A stretch of 64,000 nt of DNA from JACDCA01 sp963810305 (GCA_963810305.1 CAWEMY010000007.1:186001-250000), one strand, 5' to 3'; positions 16,072-25,347 are shown, counted from the stretch's first letter. A program made the numbers and translations. The notes: generated by a model not told the origin, from the letters alone.

Positions 16072-17397
16072 GTGATCGAGCGCCTCTTCCGGCTTTCCGA
16101 GAACCGGACGACCGTCCGGACGGAAATCATCGCGGGCATCACGACCTTCCTGACGATGGCGTACATCATCTTTGTACAGCCGACCGTCCTCAGCGCCGCG
16201 GGGATGGATTTCGCCGCGGTTCTCGCCGCCACCTGCATTGCGAGCGGCATCGCGACGCTCCTGATGGGATTTCTCGCCAACTATCCCATCGCGGTAGCTC
16301 CCGCGATGGGGCACAACTTCTTCTTTGCGTTTGGTGTCGTCGTCGGCATGCGCGTCCCCTGGCAGGTCGCGCTCGGCGCGGTTGCGATTGCCGGGGTGAT
16401 CTTCATCCTCACCGCTGGCGTCGGTCTGCGCGAGAGGCTGATCACTGCCATTCCTGAGAATCTCAAGCACGCAATGGCGGTCGGTATCGGTCTGCTGATC
16501 GCCCTTGTCGGCCTGCAGTGGGGCGGCCTGGTCGTCGATTCCCCCGGTACGCTCGTCACGCTCGGCCGCCTCGGTTCGCCTGGGGCACTGCTCACGCTCT
16601 TCGGGCTGTTTGTGATCGCTGTTCTGATGGCGCGAAAGGTTCCCGGCGCCATTCTGATCGGCATCGTCGTCTCCGCGGGCGCAGGTCTGGCGGGTGGGGT
16701 GGTCAGCTACCAGGGAGTGGTCGGCGCGCCTCCTTCCCTGGCGCCGACGTTTCTACAGCTCGATCTCGCCGGCGCGCTGAAGCCGGCAATGCTTCCGGTG
16801 ATCCTCGTCTTCTTTTTTCTCGCGTTGTTCGATTCGGTTGGGACGCTGGTCGGCGTCGCCAGCCAGGCTGGACTGATGCGCGGACGGACGCTGCCGCGGG
16901 CGAAGCAGGCGCTGCTCTCCGACGCGATCGGAACGGTCATTGGCGCCGGCCTCGGCACGTCAACCGTCACTGCGTACATCGAAAGTTCCACGGGTGTTGC
17001 CGCCGGCGGACGCACCGGTCTTGCCAATGTCGTGACTGCGGCGCTCTTCTTTCTTGCGCTGTTTTTCTATCCGCTCGCAAAAATGATCGGCGGTGGATAC
17101 GCGGCCGACGGAGGCCTGATCCTCTATCCGGTGGTCGCTCCCGCGCTCATTCTCGTGGGCACCATGATGATGGCGAACGTGCGCGCGATCGAATGGACGG
17201 ATCCCACCGAATCGATTCCCGTCTTCCTGACGATCGTCATGATGCCGCTTACCGTCAGCATCACTGAAGGCATCGCCTTCGGATTCGTGTCGTATGCGGT
17301 CCTGAAAGCGGCCACCGGCAGATGGCGGGAAGCGCATTGGCTCGTCTACACCTTCGCCATCCTGTTCGTCCTTCGTTACGCATTTCTGATGCGGTAG
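16072..17397 (+). CDS. NCS2/AzgA-type purine permease
   Basis: A 441-residue, 12+ helix membrane protein for adenine/guanine/hypoxanthine uptake with protons. Family marks are AGITTFLTMAYIIFVQP at the start, APAMGHNFFFAF, LFDSVGTLVGVASQAGL and GTSTVTAYIESSTGVAAGGR. The start is a GTG that immediately follows the exporter stop, so it may be the last gene of that operon, although no functional link to the exporter is evident. Confidence 0.92.
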   Translation: MIERLFRLSENRTTVRTEIIAGITTFLTMAYIIFVQPTVLSAAGMDFAAVLAATCIASGIATLLMGFLANYPIAVAPAMGHNFFFAFGVVVGMRVPWQVALGAVAIAGVIFILTAGVGLRERLITAIPENLKHAMAVGIGLLIALVGLQWGGLVVDSPGTLVTLGRLGSPGALLTLFGLFVIAVLMARKVPGAILIGIVVSAGAGLAGGVVSYQGVVGAPPSLAPTFLQLDLAGALKPAMLPVILVFFFLALFDSVGTLVGVASQAGLMRGRTLPRAKQALLSDAIGTVIGAGLGTSTVTAYIESSTGVAAGGRTGLANVVTAALFFLALFFYPLAKMIGGGYAADGGLILYPVVAPALILVGTMMMANVRAIEWTDPTESIPVFLTIVMMPLTVSITEGIAFGFVSYAVLKAATGRWREAHWLVYTFAILFVLRYAFLMR

Positions 17398-17409
17398 GAC
17401 GATATCGGG

Positions 17410-18246
17410 ATGGAACCTTTCGCCAACCCGGATCTGCTGGTGACCCCGAAGGAGCTGTCGGGGATGATCGCCGGCACGGAGGGGAAGCGTCCGCTCGTGC
17501 TCGATCTCCGGCCGCCGGAGGACTACACGGAGGGGCACATTCCGGGCGCAATCCATCTCGACCTGTGGGGCATCAGCCTGATCGACACGGACCCGGCGCC
17601 GCTCAACGCCTTTCTCTGGATCATCGAGCATCTCTTCGCAACTCATGGCGTGGCCGCTTCGACAGCGATCGTGGTCTACGACGATCAATCGGGCATGAGA
17701 GCCGCGCGGGCGTTCTGGTTTCTCGAGTATTTCGGCCATCGCGCCGTGCGGATGCTGGACGGCGGTTTCAGGGCCTGGACGGCGGCCGGCTACGAAACAA
17801 CACGTGACGCGCAGCCGCCGCCGAAAAGCGATTGGACCGGGACGCGGCAGGCGCACACACTCGCAACCCATAAAGAGGTGCGCAACGCGCTCGAGCGCCG
17901 GGACGCGGTGATCCTCGACACGCGCAGCGATGCTGAATACAACGGGACGGCCGTCCGGGCGAAGCGCGGCGGAGCAATCCCTGGCGCGGTGCACATCGAG
18001 TGGAGCCGGAATCTGGGCCCGTCCGGAGAGTTCAAGAGCGCCGACGAGCTGCGCCGCATGTACGAGGATGCAGGCGTGACGCCCGAACGCGAAGTCATAA
18101 CTTATTGCCAGGGAGGTTATCGCGCCGCGCACTCGTTTATTGCCCTGCGCCTCCTTGGCTACCCGCGCGTGCGTGTCTACCTCGGGTCGTGGAAGGAATG
18201 GGGCGACCGAGAGGAGTTACCCGTAGAGATTCCGAAGCGGAATTGA
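17410..18246 (+). CDS. Two-domain sulfurtransferase (rhodanese)
   Basis: 278 residues, tandem rhodanese domains as in thiosulfate/3-mercaptopyruvate sulfurtransferases. The first, inactive domain (about 12-130) has PLVLDLRPPEDYTEGHIPGA and Asp where the Cys would be (VVYDDQSG). The second has the catalytic Cys in ITYCQGGYRAAHS near residue 236. It lies 12 nt after the permease gene and 3 nt before the peptidase gene on the same strand. Confidence 0.9.
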   Translation: MEPFANPDLLVTPKELSGMIAGTEGKRPLVLDLRPPEDYTEGHIPGAIHLDLWGISLIDTDPAPLNAFLWIIEHLFATHGVAASTAIVVYDDQSGMRAARAFWFLEYFGHRAVRMLDGGFRAWTAAGYETTRDAQPPPKSDWTGTRQAHTLATHKEVRNALERRDAVILDTRSDAEYNGTAVRAKRGGAIPGAVHIEWSRNLGPSGEFKSADELRRMYEDAGVTPEREVITYCQGGYRAAHSFIALRLLGYPRVRVYLGSWKEWGDREELPVEIPKRN

Positions 18247-18249
18247 ATC

Positions 18250-19662
18250 ATGAACAACGTCATTGATTTCATCAACACCAATCGCGATCGCTATCTGGAC
18301 GAACTGAAGGAATACCTTGCGATCCCCAGCATCAGCGCTCTGCCTAGAATACCTGCGATCCCGAGCATCAGCGCTCTGCCGGAGCACGCGCAGGACGTGC
18401 GGCGCTGTGCTGATTGGACGGTCGAAGCGCTGAAGCGCGCCGGGATGGAGAACGTGCGTCTGATCGAGACGCCCGGACATCCGGTGGTCTATGGCGACTG
18501 GCTCGGCGCCGAAGGTGCGCCGACGATCCTGTTCTATGGCCACTACGATGTGCAACCGGTCGACCCGCTGAACCTCTGGGAGTCACCGCCGTTCGAGGCG
18601 ACGATTCGTGACGGCGAGATCTACGCGCGCGGCGCGGCCGACGACAAGGGACAGATATTCATGCACTTCAAGGCGATCGAAGCGCACTTGAAGCAGAACG
18701 GCCGCCTGCCGGTCAACATCCGGGTCATTCTCGAAGGGGAGGAAGAGGTCGGGTCCGCCAACCTGGATGACTTCATCAAGGCGAACCAGGCGCAGCTCGC
18801 CGCCGATGTCGTCGTCATCTCCGATTCGCCGATGTTCGATCGAGGCATTCCGTCGATCTGTTACGGGCTGCGCGGCCTCGTCTACTTCCAGATCGACGTG
18901 CGCGGCACCAGGAGCGACCTGCACTCCGGCTCGTTCGGGGGAGCGGTGGTCAACCCGAACATGGCGCTGGCGCAGATTCTCGCGCAGATGAAGGATCGCG
19001 GCGGCCGCATCAAGATCCCTGGCTACTATGACGATGTACGGGAGCTCACCGCGGAAGAGCGGGACCAGTGGAAGCGGCTGCCATTCAACGAGCGGCGCTA
19101 TGCGAAGGAGATCGGCGCGCCGAAACTGTTCGGCGAGAGCGGCTACAGCACGCTCGAGCGGGTCTGGGCGCGGCCGACCTTCGACATCAACGGCATCCTG
19201 GGCGGGTTCACCGGGGAAGGGGCCAAGACCGTGATCCCGGCAGTCGCGATGGCGAAGGTGAGCATGCGGCTCGTGCCTGACCAGGATCCGGACAAGATCG
19301 CGCAGCAGTTCGAGGACTACGTCATGAAGATCGCCCCGAAATCCGTCGCAGTGAAGATCACCCGGATGCACGGAGGCAAGCCGTGGATGACCGAGTTCGA
19401 CAATCCGTTCGTGCAGGCGGCCGGACGCGCGATTGAAAAAGGGTTCGGCAAGGCGCCGGTCTTCAACCGCGAGGGAGGATCGATCCCGGTCGTTGCGACG
19501 TTCCAGGAGATTCTCGGCCTGCCCTCAGTACTGTTCGGCGTCGGCCTGCCCGACGAGAACGCGCACGCCCCGAACGAGAAGCTGGATCTCGGGAATTTCC
19601 ACGGTGGCATCATTGCGTCCGCGTTTCTTTACGACGAAGTCTCGCGGGTACCGTCCAAATAA
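18250..19662 (+). CDS. M20-family dipeptidase/carboxypeptidase
   Basis: 470 residues, a dizinc metallopeptidase of the CNDP/DapE-like group. Metal and catalytic segments are FYGHYDVQPVDP, RGAADDKGQ, LEGEEEVGS, VVISDSP and a C-terminal His in NFHGG. The dimerisation domain is inserted in the middle (DVRGTRSDLHSGSFGGAV). Near residues 25-48 the short segment IPSISALP occurs twice, from a 36-nt tandem duplication (about 18311-18380). A single copy is usual there. Confidence 0.92.
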   Translation: MNNVIDFINTNRDRYLDELKEYLAIPSISALPRIPAIPSISALPEHAQDVRRCADWTVEALKRAGMENVRLIETPGHPVVYGDWLGAEGAPTILFYGHYDVQPVDPLNLWESPPFEATIRDGEIYARGAADDKGQIFMHFKAIEAHLKQNGRLPVNIRVILEGEEEVGSANLDDFIKANQAQLAADVVVISDSPMFDRGIPSICYGLRGLVYFQIDVRGTRSDLHSGSFGGAVVNPNMALAQILAQMKDRGGRIKIPGYYDDVRELTAEERDQWKRLPFNERRYAKEIGAPKLFGESGYSTLERVWARPTFDINGILGGFTGEGAKTVIPAVAMAKVSMRLVPDQDPDKIAQQFEDYVMKIAPKSVAVKITRMHGGKPWMTEFDNPFVQAAGRAIEKGFGKAPVFNREGGSIPVVATFQEILGLPSVLFGVGLPDENAHAPNEKLDLGNFHGGIIASAFLYDEVSRVPSK

Positions 19663-19748
19663 CAAAACCGGTAGACCGAATTTGGGGATTCGGGCTATTT
19701 ACAATTCCCTCCGCCCCGCCTAATCTGTGTCGCAACCCCGGAGGGCGC

Positions 19749-20033
19749 GTGACGCAGGAACGGCGGCTGGTGCCGCGATACCGCATCGAATCAACGATCG
19801 CGGTTGGAAAAGGCATTGGCCGCACGCTCGACCTGAGCTCGCGCGGGGTGTGCTTCGAAACCACGGAGCGCCTCGAACCGGGCGAGACGGTGGCGATCGT
19901 GTTCCCGTTCGAGCGGACCGGACCGGGTGCCTCAGTCAGGTGCACCGCCTCGGTGGTGCGCGTCGAGCCGCACGGTGACCTGCTCCGGGTGGCGGCGACC
20001 TACGAGCCGGTTTCGTTCAGCGTACCCGAGTAA
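19749..20033 (+). CDS. PilZ-domain protein (single domain)
   Basis: 94 residues. Has the c-di-GMP-binding signature: an N-terminal Arg-rich RRLVPRYR and, after a beta-strand, DLSSRGVCFE (D/NxSxxG). GTG start at 19749 with GGAGG 5 nt upstream. The stop overlaps the convergent kinase gene by 17 nt. A small hairpin (19677-19693) lies in the gap after the peptidase gene. Confidence 0.85.
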   Translation: MTQERRLVPRYRIESTIAVGKGIGRTLDLSSRGVCFETTERLEPGETVAIVFPFERTGPGASVRCTASVVRVEPHGDLLRVAATYEPVSFSVPE

Positions 20034-21717
20034 ACGGCAGTCCGATCTCGACGCGCGCGCCGCGCTCTGCTGATTCGATCTCCAGCGTGCCGCCCAGGGC
20101 GGAGACGCGTTCCTTCAGCGTTCTCGGCCCTGCCTTCATGGCATTGAGCGACGCCAGGTTGTGGCGCCCTCGAAACCCCGCGAAGCCGCGCCCTTCGTAC
20201 GAAACCGCGAGCAGCAGCTCCTTCGGTGAAGCGACGCACGTGACCGTCGCCTCCTTGGCCGATCCATGCCGGATCGCGTTCACCAGCGCCTCGCGCACCA
20301 TCCGCGAGACTTCGTGCACCATCCGCGGCGGCAAAGGCGTCACCTCGCGGTGCAGGTTGAGGTGCACACGGATGTCCCACTCCCGCGCCACCCGCATCGC
20401 CGACTCGCGAATGTGTTTGACGACGTCGACCGTAGTTCGGTCGCTGTCGGCGCCGGGCTGGAGGCTGGCGATCGCCAGGCGAAGCGCGTGGTGCTCGGAG
20501 AGCAGCGTCTCCTCGACCATCGCGAGCCGCTGTTCGGCGTCCCCCCGGTTGCTGTTGACGGCCTGCCGCGCGCGCTGCACATGCAGCGAGGCAGCGGTCA
20601 ATGACTGAAGCACCCCGTCGTGGAGCTCGCGGGCTAAACGCAGACGCTCTTCCCCGGCGGCCCCCTCGCGGAGCTGCTCGACGAGCGCCTGCAGCTCGAG
20701 CGCGCCGGCGACCAGCCGGCCGACCACGTCCCCGAGCAGCAGGTCATCGTCGGAGAAGCCTCTTCGATCGAGGGCGAAAAGGCGTCCATCGATGGTCTCT
20801 GTGGCGAGTCGCAGTGAAAGGACGCTCTTCACCGCGAAGCGTTCGGAAAACCGCGGATCCAGCGGCTGACCTCGCCAGAACTCGAAGCCTCCTGGCACAC
20901 GCTGCAGGACGTCGCACCGCGACCTGCTTGCATCGTTGCAGGCGAAACTCGATCGGTCGAGCGGTTCGGCGACGATCGTCCCGAACACATCGGGCGCCTC
21001 GCGAGAGGTCAGGAAGACGTCCGCCTCCTTACTGGCGACTCGGAGTGAGGGTTCGTCCCCCTCAGTCCATACGAGTACCGCTCGCGGCGCGCGCAGGAGA
21101 TCGGCCGCGTAGGTGAGAACTTCCTGCAATCCCTCCGACCCTTGCGTCGGCAGCCGCCGCGGCCACGCCGCAAGGCCAGCGATCTCGCGCTGGAGGCGAC
21201 GTTGGTAGATGCCCAGGTACCCGAGAAGGGCGGCGACGATTCCCAGATGCGCGCTCCGCGCAATGAACCGCCCTGAGTGGAAGTCTTCCGGTACGCCGAG
21301 CGCGGTGGTGGCGAACGTGATGCCCATGTAGGCGATCAGGACGGCACTCCCGGTCAGCATCGCCCCGCGGCCCTGCCACCTGATGGCCCCGCAGACCGTC
21401 GCGAAGACGAAATACACGAAGAGCGGGCTCTCCGGCCCCCCTGTCAGGTAAACGAGAGCGGTGAACGCCACCAGATCAATCAGATGGGTGGCGAGCGGAA
21501 CCCCTCGGGTCGTGACGCCGCGGCTCCAGGTCAGCACCGTCACCGACGCCGAATACAGCAGGAACCAAATTGTAAGTGTGTAAGCCGCCGGGCTGTAGGG
21601 CATCTGGCTGGCGTCGCGGGCCAGTGAAAGCGCCAGGAACGCAGACAGGAACAGCCGTCCCGCCGAGATCACCCGCTCGGTCCGGTTCCGTGGGGAGTAG
21701 CCCTCTTGGACAGCCAT
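20017..21717 (-). CDS. NarX/DesK-type sensor histidine kinase
   Basis: 566 residues. Five or six transmembrane helices lie in about 1-165, then a GAF-like region (about 190-335). The HisKA_3 box RLARELHDGVLQSLTAAS carries the phospho-accepting His. The HATPase domain has EALVNAIRHGSA (N box) and GGTLEIESAERGARVEIGLP. It probably phosphorylates a NarL/FixJ-type regulator; one is encoded divergently at 23298, beyond a decayed repeat gene. Input signal unknown. Confidence 0.9.
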   Translation of the reverse strand: MAVQEGYSPRNRTERVISAGRLFLSAFLALSLARDASQMPYSPAAYTLTIWFLLYSASVTVLTWSRGVTTRGVPLATHLIDLVAFTALVYLTGGPESPLFVYFVFATVCGAIRWQGRGAMLTGSAVLIAYMGITFATTALGVPEDFHSGRFIARSAHLGIVAALLGYLGIYQRRLQREIAGLAAWPRRLPTQGSEGLQEVLTYAADLLRAPRAVLVWTEGDEPSLRVASKEADVFLTSREAPDVFGTIVAEPLDRSSFACNDASRSRCDVLQRVPGGFEFWRGQPLDPRFSERFAVKSVLSLRLATETIDGRLFALDRRGFSDDDLLLGDVVGRLVAGALELQALVEQLREGAAGEERLRLARELHDGVLQSLTAASLHVQRARQAVNSNRGDAEQRLAMVEETLLSEHHALRLAIASLQPGADSDRTTVDVVKHIRESAMRVAREWDIRVHLNLHREVTPLPPRMVHEVSRMVREALVNAIRHGSAKEATVTCVASPKELLLAVSYEGRGFAGFRGRHNLASLNAMKAGPRTLKERVSALGGTLEIESAERGARVEIGLPFTRVR

Positions 21718-21763
21718 TTGAGCGCCGTCATTCTAATCCGGCTGAGGTGGGGGTATATGCCCG

Positions 21764-22680
21764 GGCACGGCCAACTACAACAACATCGCGGCCACGACGA
21801 TCACCGACGACGATCGACAAGGCGAACGCGGCGGTGGCGGTGACGCCGTACGACGTGACGTATGACGGGCTGCCGCACACGGCGACGGTCGCCTCGATCA
21901 CCGGCGTCAACGGCGAGACGGGCGCGACGGTGGGCACGGTGGACGTGAGCGACACGACGCACACGAACGCCGGCACCTACACGACCGACACCTGGAGGTT
22001 CACGGGCACGGCCAACTACAACAACATCGCGGCGACGACGATCACCGACGACGATCGACAAGGCGAACGCGACGGTGGCGGTGACGCCGTACAGCGTGAC
22101 GTATGACGGGCTGCCGCACACGGCGACGGTGTCGACGATCAGCGGGCGTGAACGGGGAGACGGGGGCGACGGTCGGGCACGGTGGACGTGAGCGACACGA
22201 CGCACACGAACGCCGGCACCTACGCGAGCGACACCTGGACGCTTCACGGGGACGGCCAACTACAACAACATCGCGGCGACGACGATCACCGACGACGATC
22301 GACAAGGCGAACGCGACGGTGGCGGTGACGCCGTACGACGTGACGTATGACGGGCTGCCGCACACGGCGACGGTGTCGACGATCACGGGCGTCAACGGGG
22401 AGACGGGCGCGACGGTCGGGACGGTGGACGTGAGCGACACGACGCACACGAACGCCGGGACGCTACGCCAGCCGACGCCTGGACGCTTCACCGGGACGGC
22501 CAACTACAACGACATCGCGGCCACGACGATCACCGACGACGATCGACAAGGCGAACGCGACGGTGGCGGTGACGCCGTACGACGTGACGTATGACGGGCT
22601 GCCGCACACGGCGACGGTCTCGACGATCACGGGCGTGAACGGAGAGACGGGCGCGACGGTCGGCACGGTGGACGTGAGCA
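21764..22680. repeat. Tandem repeat, about 3.8 units of 241-244 bp
   Basis: Units begin near 21764, 22005, 22249 and 22493, with high identity and small indels. All units share one frame-breaking extra base, so the break predates the amplification, or was homogenised or introduced uniformly by consensus error. Too long and too similar throughout to be a CRISPR array. Confidence 0.85.
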
Positions 22681-22935
22681 ACCCCGGCGTATTTCAACTA
22701 CGCCAGGATCGCCGGTAGCTGCGGCGGTGTGGATCCCGACATCGACATCGATCTGGAATATAGAGGAGAGCCGGCGATCGCTCGCGTCGTGCCGGTCTAC
22801 TCGCTCAATGGCGGGCATTACCAGTACAACTGGAGCACCAAGAACGTGCCCACGGGTCTCTACCGGATCTTTGCGATCCTGCAGAACAACCAGCAGGTCT
22901 ACACGGGACATCTGCCTCAGCAAGTAGGCAGATGA
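21764..22935 (+). pseudogene. Decayed MBG-repeat surface/secreted protein
   Basis: No start codon or continuous frame exists. Fragments in shifting frames read VTYDGLPHTATV, GATVGTVDVSDTTHTNAGTY and TGTANYNNIAATTITDD, typical of MBG-type (bacterial Ig-like) repeats. Each copy has an extra base at GACGACGATCGAC, so no frame spans two units. After 22680 the sequence ends in DIDIDLEYRG and YQYNWSTKNVPTGLYRI, which resembles the C-terminal module of such proteins and stops at 22935. The N-terminal part and any signal peptide are missing. Confidence 0.65.
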
Positions 22936-23297
22936 AGCGTGAAAGTGCTTGCAGTCTCGAGTCGACGGTCACGCAAAGCAGAGCAGATTCGCCGGCTACG
23001 CCCGGCTGGCGGATTTGCTGCCAGGCGCAGGACTGCACGCTACTGCGGATGAGCTAGGTCGGCTCTCGACGAGGCTGGCAGGGGCCACCGTAGGTTGTAG
23101 GTAATAGGGGGGGTATACCTTCGGGGCATAGAAGGATGTAGCGAATGGCCTATGTTTTTCGCTGGCCCTTCCCCGTAGACTCGGTTCCGCTCTGTGAAAG
23201 GGTTGTGGGCTCATCCGGGTAACACACCGCAGAACGCCGGCAACGCCCAGCTGGCAAATCTGCAACACAGTGCGCATGACTGCGCTAAAGTGCCCGG
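22936..23297. other. Intergenic region with a diverged 53-nt direct repeat
   Basis: No convincing gene. Segments 22984-23036 and 23230-23283 align over about 53 nt (both contain CGCCGGC, ACGCCC, GCTGGC and end GACTGC) at roughly three-quarters identity. The second copy ends 14 nt before the response-regulator GTG, so a regulatory role is possible. A G-run with GGTATACC sits at about 23106-23119. Confidence 0.4.
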
Positions 23298-23966
23298 GTG
23301 GCCCACACATCGTCTGACCGATCGGCGAAAACGATACGGGTGATCATCACCGATGACCACCCCTTGGTACTCAACGGGCTGGATCACCTCCTTCGCGAGC
23401 ATGGCGACTTCGAGGTGCTGGCACGGTGCTCGTCAGGGAAAGAGGCGCTGGAAGCGGTAAGGCGCCTGCGTCCGGACATCCTGATTCTGGACCTGATCAT
23501 GCCGGGAATGGACGGGCTGAGCGTCGCGCGCGACCTGCATGGGACCGGCGACATGCCCTTCGTGGTGCTGCTGACCGCGCAGCTGCACGAGGACCAGTTG
23601 ATCGAAGCGCTGCACCTCGGGGTGCGCGGTTTCATCCTGAAAGAGATGGCCACCAGGTTCCTGGTGGACTGCCTTCGCCGGGTGCACGCCGGCGGGCAGT
23701 GGCTGGAGAAAGACTCCGCCAACCGCGCGATGGCCAAGCTGGTCAAGCGCGAGGCGAAGGGGCGCGAGGTCGCCACGCTGTTGACCCCGCGCGAGATCGA
23801 AGTCGTGCGCATGGTGGCGAAGGGGCTCACTAACAAGGAGATCGCCGCCCAGTTGTGCATCGCTGATGGAACCGTGAAGATCCATCTGCACAACATCTAC
23901 GAGAAGGTCAAGATCAACCGGCGGGCCGAGCTGGTGCGTTTCGCCGACGAATTCGGGCTGGTCTGA
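23298..23966 (+). CDS. NarL/FixJ-family response regulator
   Basis: 222 residues. Receiver domain with ITDDHPLVLNGL (acidic pocket), phospho-acceptor Asp in ILILDLIMPGMDG, and Lys in GFILKEMA. The C-terminal LuxR-type HTH is LTPREIEVVRMVAKGLTNKE with the recognition helix DGTVKIHLHNIYEK. GTG start. The most likely partner is the kinase at 20017-21717, given the family match and divergent arrangement. Confidence 0.92.
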   Translation: MAHTSSDRSAKTIRVIITDDHPLVLNGLDHLLREHGDFEVLARCSSGKEALEAVRRLRPDILILDLIMPGMDGLSVARDLHGTGDMPFVVLLTAQLHEDQLIEALHLGVRGFILKEMATRFLVDCLRRVHAGGQWLEKDSANRAMAKLVKREAKGREVATLLTPREIEVVRMVAKGLTNKEIAAQLCIADGTVKIHLHNIYEKVKINRRAELVRFADEFGLV

Positions 23967-23995
23967 GGGTTCGCTCTTTAGAGGTACGCAACGAT

Positions 23996-24325
23996 ATGTT
24001 CGCCACTCGCGCCACTCGCGCCACTCGCGTCACTCGTGCCACTCGCGCCGCCCGCCCCGTCCTCGTCCAGCGGAAGGATCGCCGGGCAATCCGAACACCC
24101 TACGAGGAGGTCGTCCTGGTGGACGGCGAACCGATGACCGGGCAGGACATCAGCGTAACCGGGTTGTCAGTCGTCCTACGGCCGACGCTCACGCCCGGCG
24201 ACATCGTCCGCATAACGCTCGCCGGCACCCCTGGGAGCCCGGATGAAGTCGCCAGCCAGGCCCGCGTCGCCCGCATCGACCCCGGCCCCGAAGGTATCGT
24301 CGTCGGTCTCCAGTTCATCGAATAA
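23996..24325 (+). CDS. PilZ-domain protein with repeat-derived N terminus
   Basis: 109 residues. The PilZ signature is present (RKDRRAIRTPYEEV, then DISVTGLSVVL). The first 20 residues, with repeating ATR triplets, are encoded by a 9-nt tandem array. ATG at 23996 is the only standard start that gives the whole domain. It follows the response regulator by 29 nt and may be co-transcribed. The domain is followed by a terminator. Confidence 0.8.
   Translation: MFATRATRATRVTRATRAARPVLVQRKDRRAIRTPYEEVVLVDGEPMTGQDISVTGLSVVLRPTLTPGDIVRITLAGTPGSPDEVASQARVARIDPGPEGIVVGLQFIE
24001..24050. repeat. 9-nt tandem array (ACTCGCGCC)
   Basis: About five copies of ACTCGCGCC with single-base changes, translated in frame as repeated Ala-Thr-Arg in the N terminus of the PilZ protein. 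Being a multiple of three, the array can change length without breaking the frame. Confidence 0.8.
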
Positions 24326-24366
24326 CCAGTTGTCATAGCTCGCCGTCAAGAAGCACCCTGCGAAAT

Positions 24367-24400
24367 GACCGTTCCTTGAAAGAGGGACGGTCGTTTTTTT
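24367..24400 (+). terminator. Rho-independent terminator
   Basis: Stem GACCGTTCC / GGGACGGTC (one G-U pair), 8-nt loop, followed by GTTTTTTT. It lies 41 nt after the PilZ stop and would end the response regulator-PilZ transcript before rfbA. Confidence 0.85.
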
Positions 24401-24412
24401 GACCCGTCCCCA

Positions 24413-24440
24413 TTCATGGTTCATAGTTCATAGTTCATAG
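24413..24440. repeat. Heptad array (TTCATAG)
   Basis: TTCATGG followed by three exact TTCATAG units. It ends 7 nt before the rfbA ATG and occupies the place where a Shine-Dalgarno would be; none is visible. Confidence 0.85.
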
Positions 24441-24447
24441 TTTTTCG

Positions 24448-25347
24448 ATGAAGGGGATCATTCTCGCCGGCGGCGCCGGCACACGCCTCCATCCGCTCAC
24501 GCGCGTCGTCAGCAAACAACTGCTGCCGGTATACGACAAGCCGATGGTGTATTACCCGCTGACGACGCTGATGCTGACCGGCATCCGCGATGTGCTGGTG
24601 ATATCCACACCTGAAGAGCTCCCGCGCTTCGAGGAGTTGCTTGGCAGCGGGTCGCAGTGGGGGATGCGCTTCTCATACGCGCCGCAGCCGAAACCTGAAG
24701 GGCTGGCCCAGGCCTTCATAATTGGCGCGCCATTCATCGGCGGCGACTCCGCCTGTCTGATTCTCGGCGACAACATCTTCCACGGTGAAGGTCTGAGTGC
24801 GCTCCTCCAGTCAGCCGCGGCGCGCGATCACGGGGCGACGATCTTCGGCTACTACGTGAAGGACGCGGAGCGCTACGGCGTCGCCGAGATCGACGCGACC
24901 GGCGCGGTGCTCAGCATCGAAGAGAAACCGCTGAAGCCGAAGTCGCATTACGCGGTCACGGGGTTGTATTTCTACGACAACTCGGTGGTCGAGATCGCGC
25001 GAAACCTGAAGCCTTCGGCGCGCGGCGAGCTCGAGATCACCGACGTCAACGTGGAGTACCTGCGGCGAGGCTCGCTTCGCATGGAGCTCTTCGGCCGCGG
25101 GACGGCCTGGCTCGATACCGGCACTCACGAGTCGCTCCACGACGCCTCAACCTTCATCGCGACGGTCGAAAAGCGGCAGGGGCTGAAGATCGCATGCCCC
25201 GAAGAAGTTGCCTACCGAAAGGGATACATCGACGCGACGCAGGTGCGGCGGCTGGCCGAGCCGCTCCGGCAGAGCGCGTACGGACAATACCTCCTCGACA
25301 TGCTGCAGGAATACATGCCGGGCCCCGGTCAGCAGCAATGGACGTAA
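24448..25347 (+). CDS. rfbA: Glucose-1-phosphate thymidylyltransferase
   Basis: 299 residues. Makes dTDP-glucose from dTTP and glucose 1-phosphate, the first step to dTDP-sugars such as L-rhamnose. The nucleotide-binding motif GGAGTRLHPLTRVVSKQLLP and PVYDKPMVYYPL lie at the N terminus. Also present are ILGDNIFHG, YFYDNSVVEIA and AWLDTGTHESL. It overlaps the next gene by 10 nt. rfbB and rfbD are not in the window. Confidence 0.95.
   Translation: MKGIILAGGAGTRLHPLTRVVSKQLLPVYDKPMVYYPLTTLMLTGIRDVLVISTPEELPRFEELLGSGSQWGMRFSYAPQPKPEGLAQAFIIGAPFIGGDSACLILGDNIFHGEGLSALLQSAAARDHGATIFGYYVKDAERYGVAEIDATGAVLSIEEKPLKPKSHYAVTGLYFYDNSVVEIARNLKPSARGELEITDVNVEYLRRGSLRMELFGRGTAWLDTGTHESLHDASTFIATVEKRQGLKIACPEEVAYRKGYIDATQVRRLAEPLRQSAYGQYLLDMLQEYMPGPGQQQWT

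Noticed and set aside
21764..22680. Possible CRISPR array
   Set aside because: Units are about 241-244 bp and similar over their whole length, with no spacer pattern.
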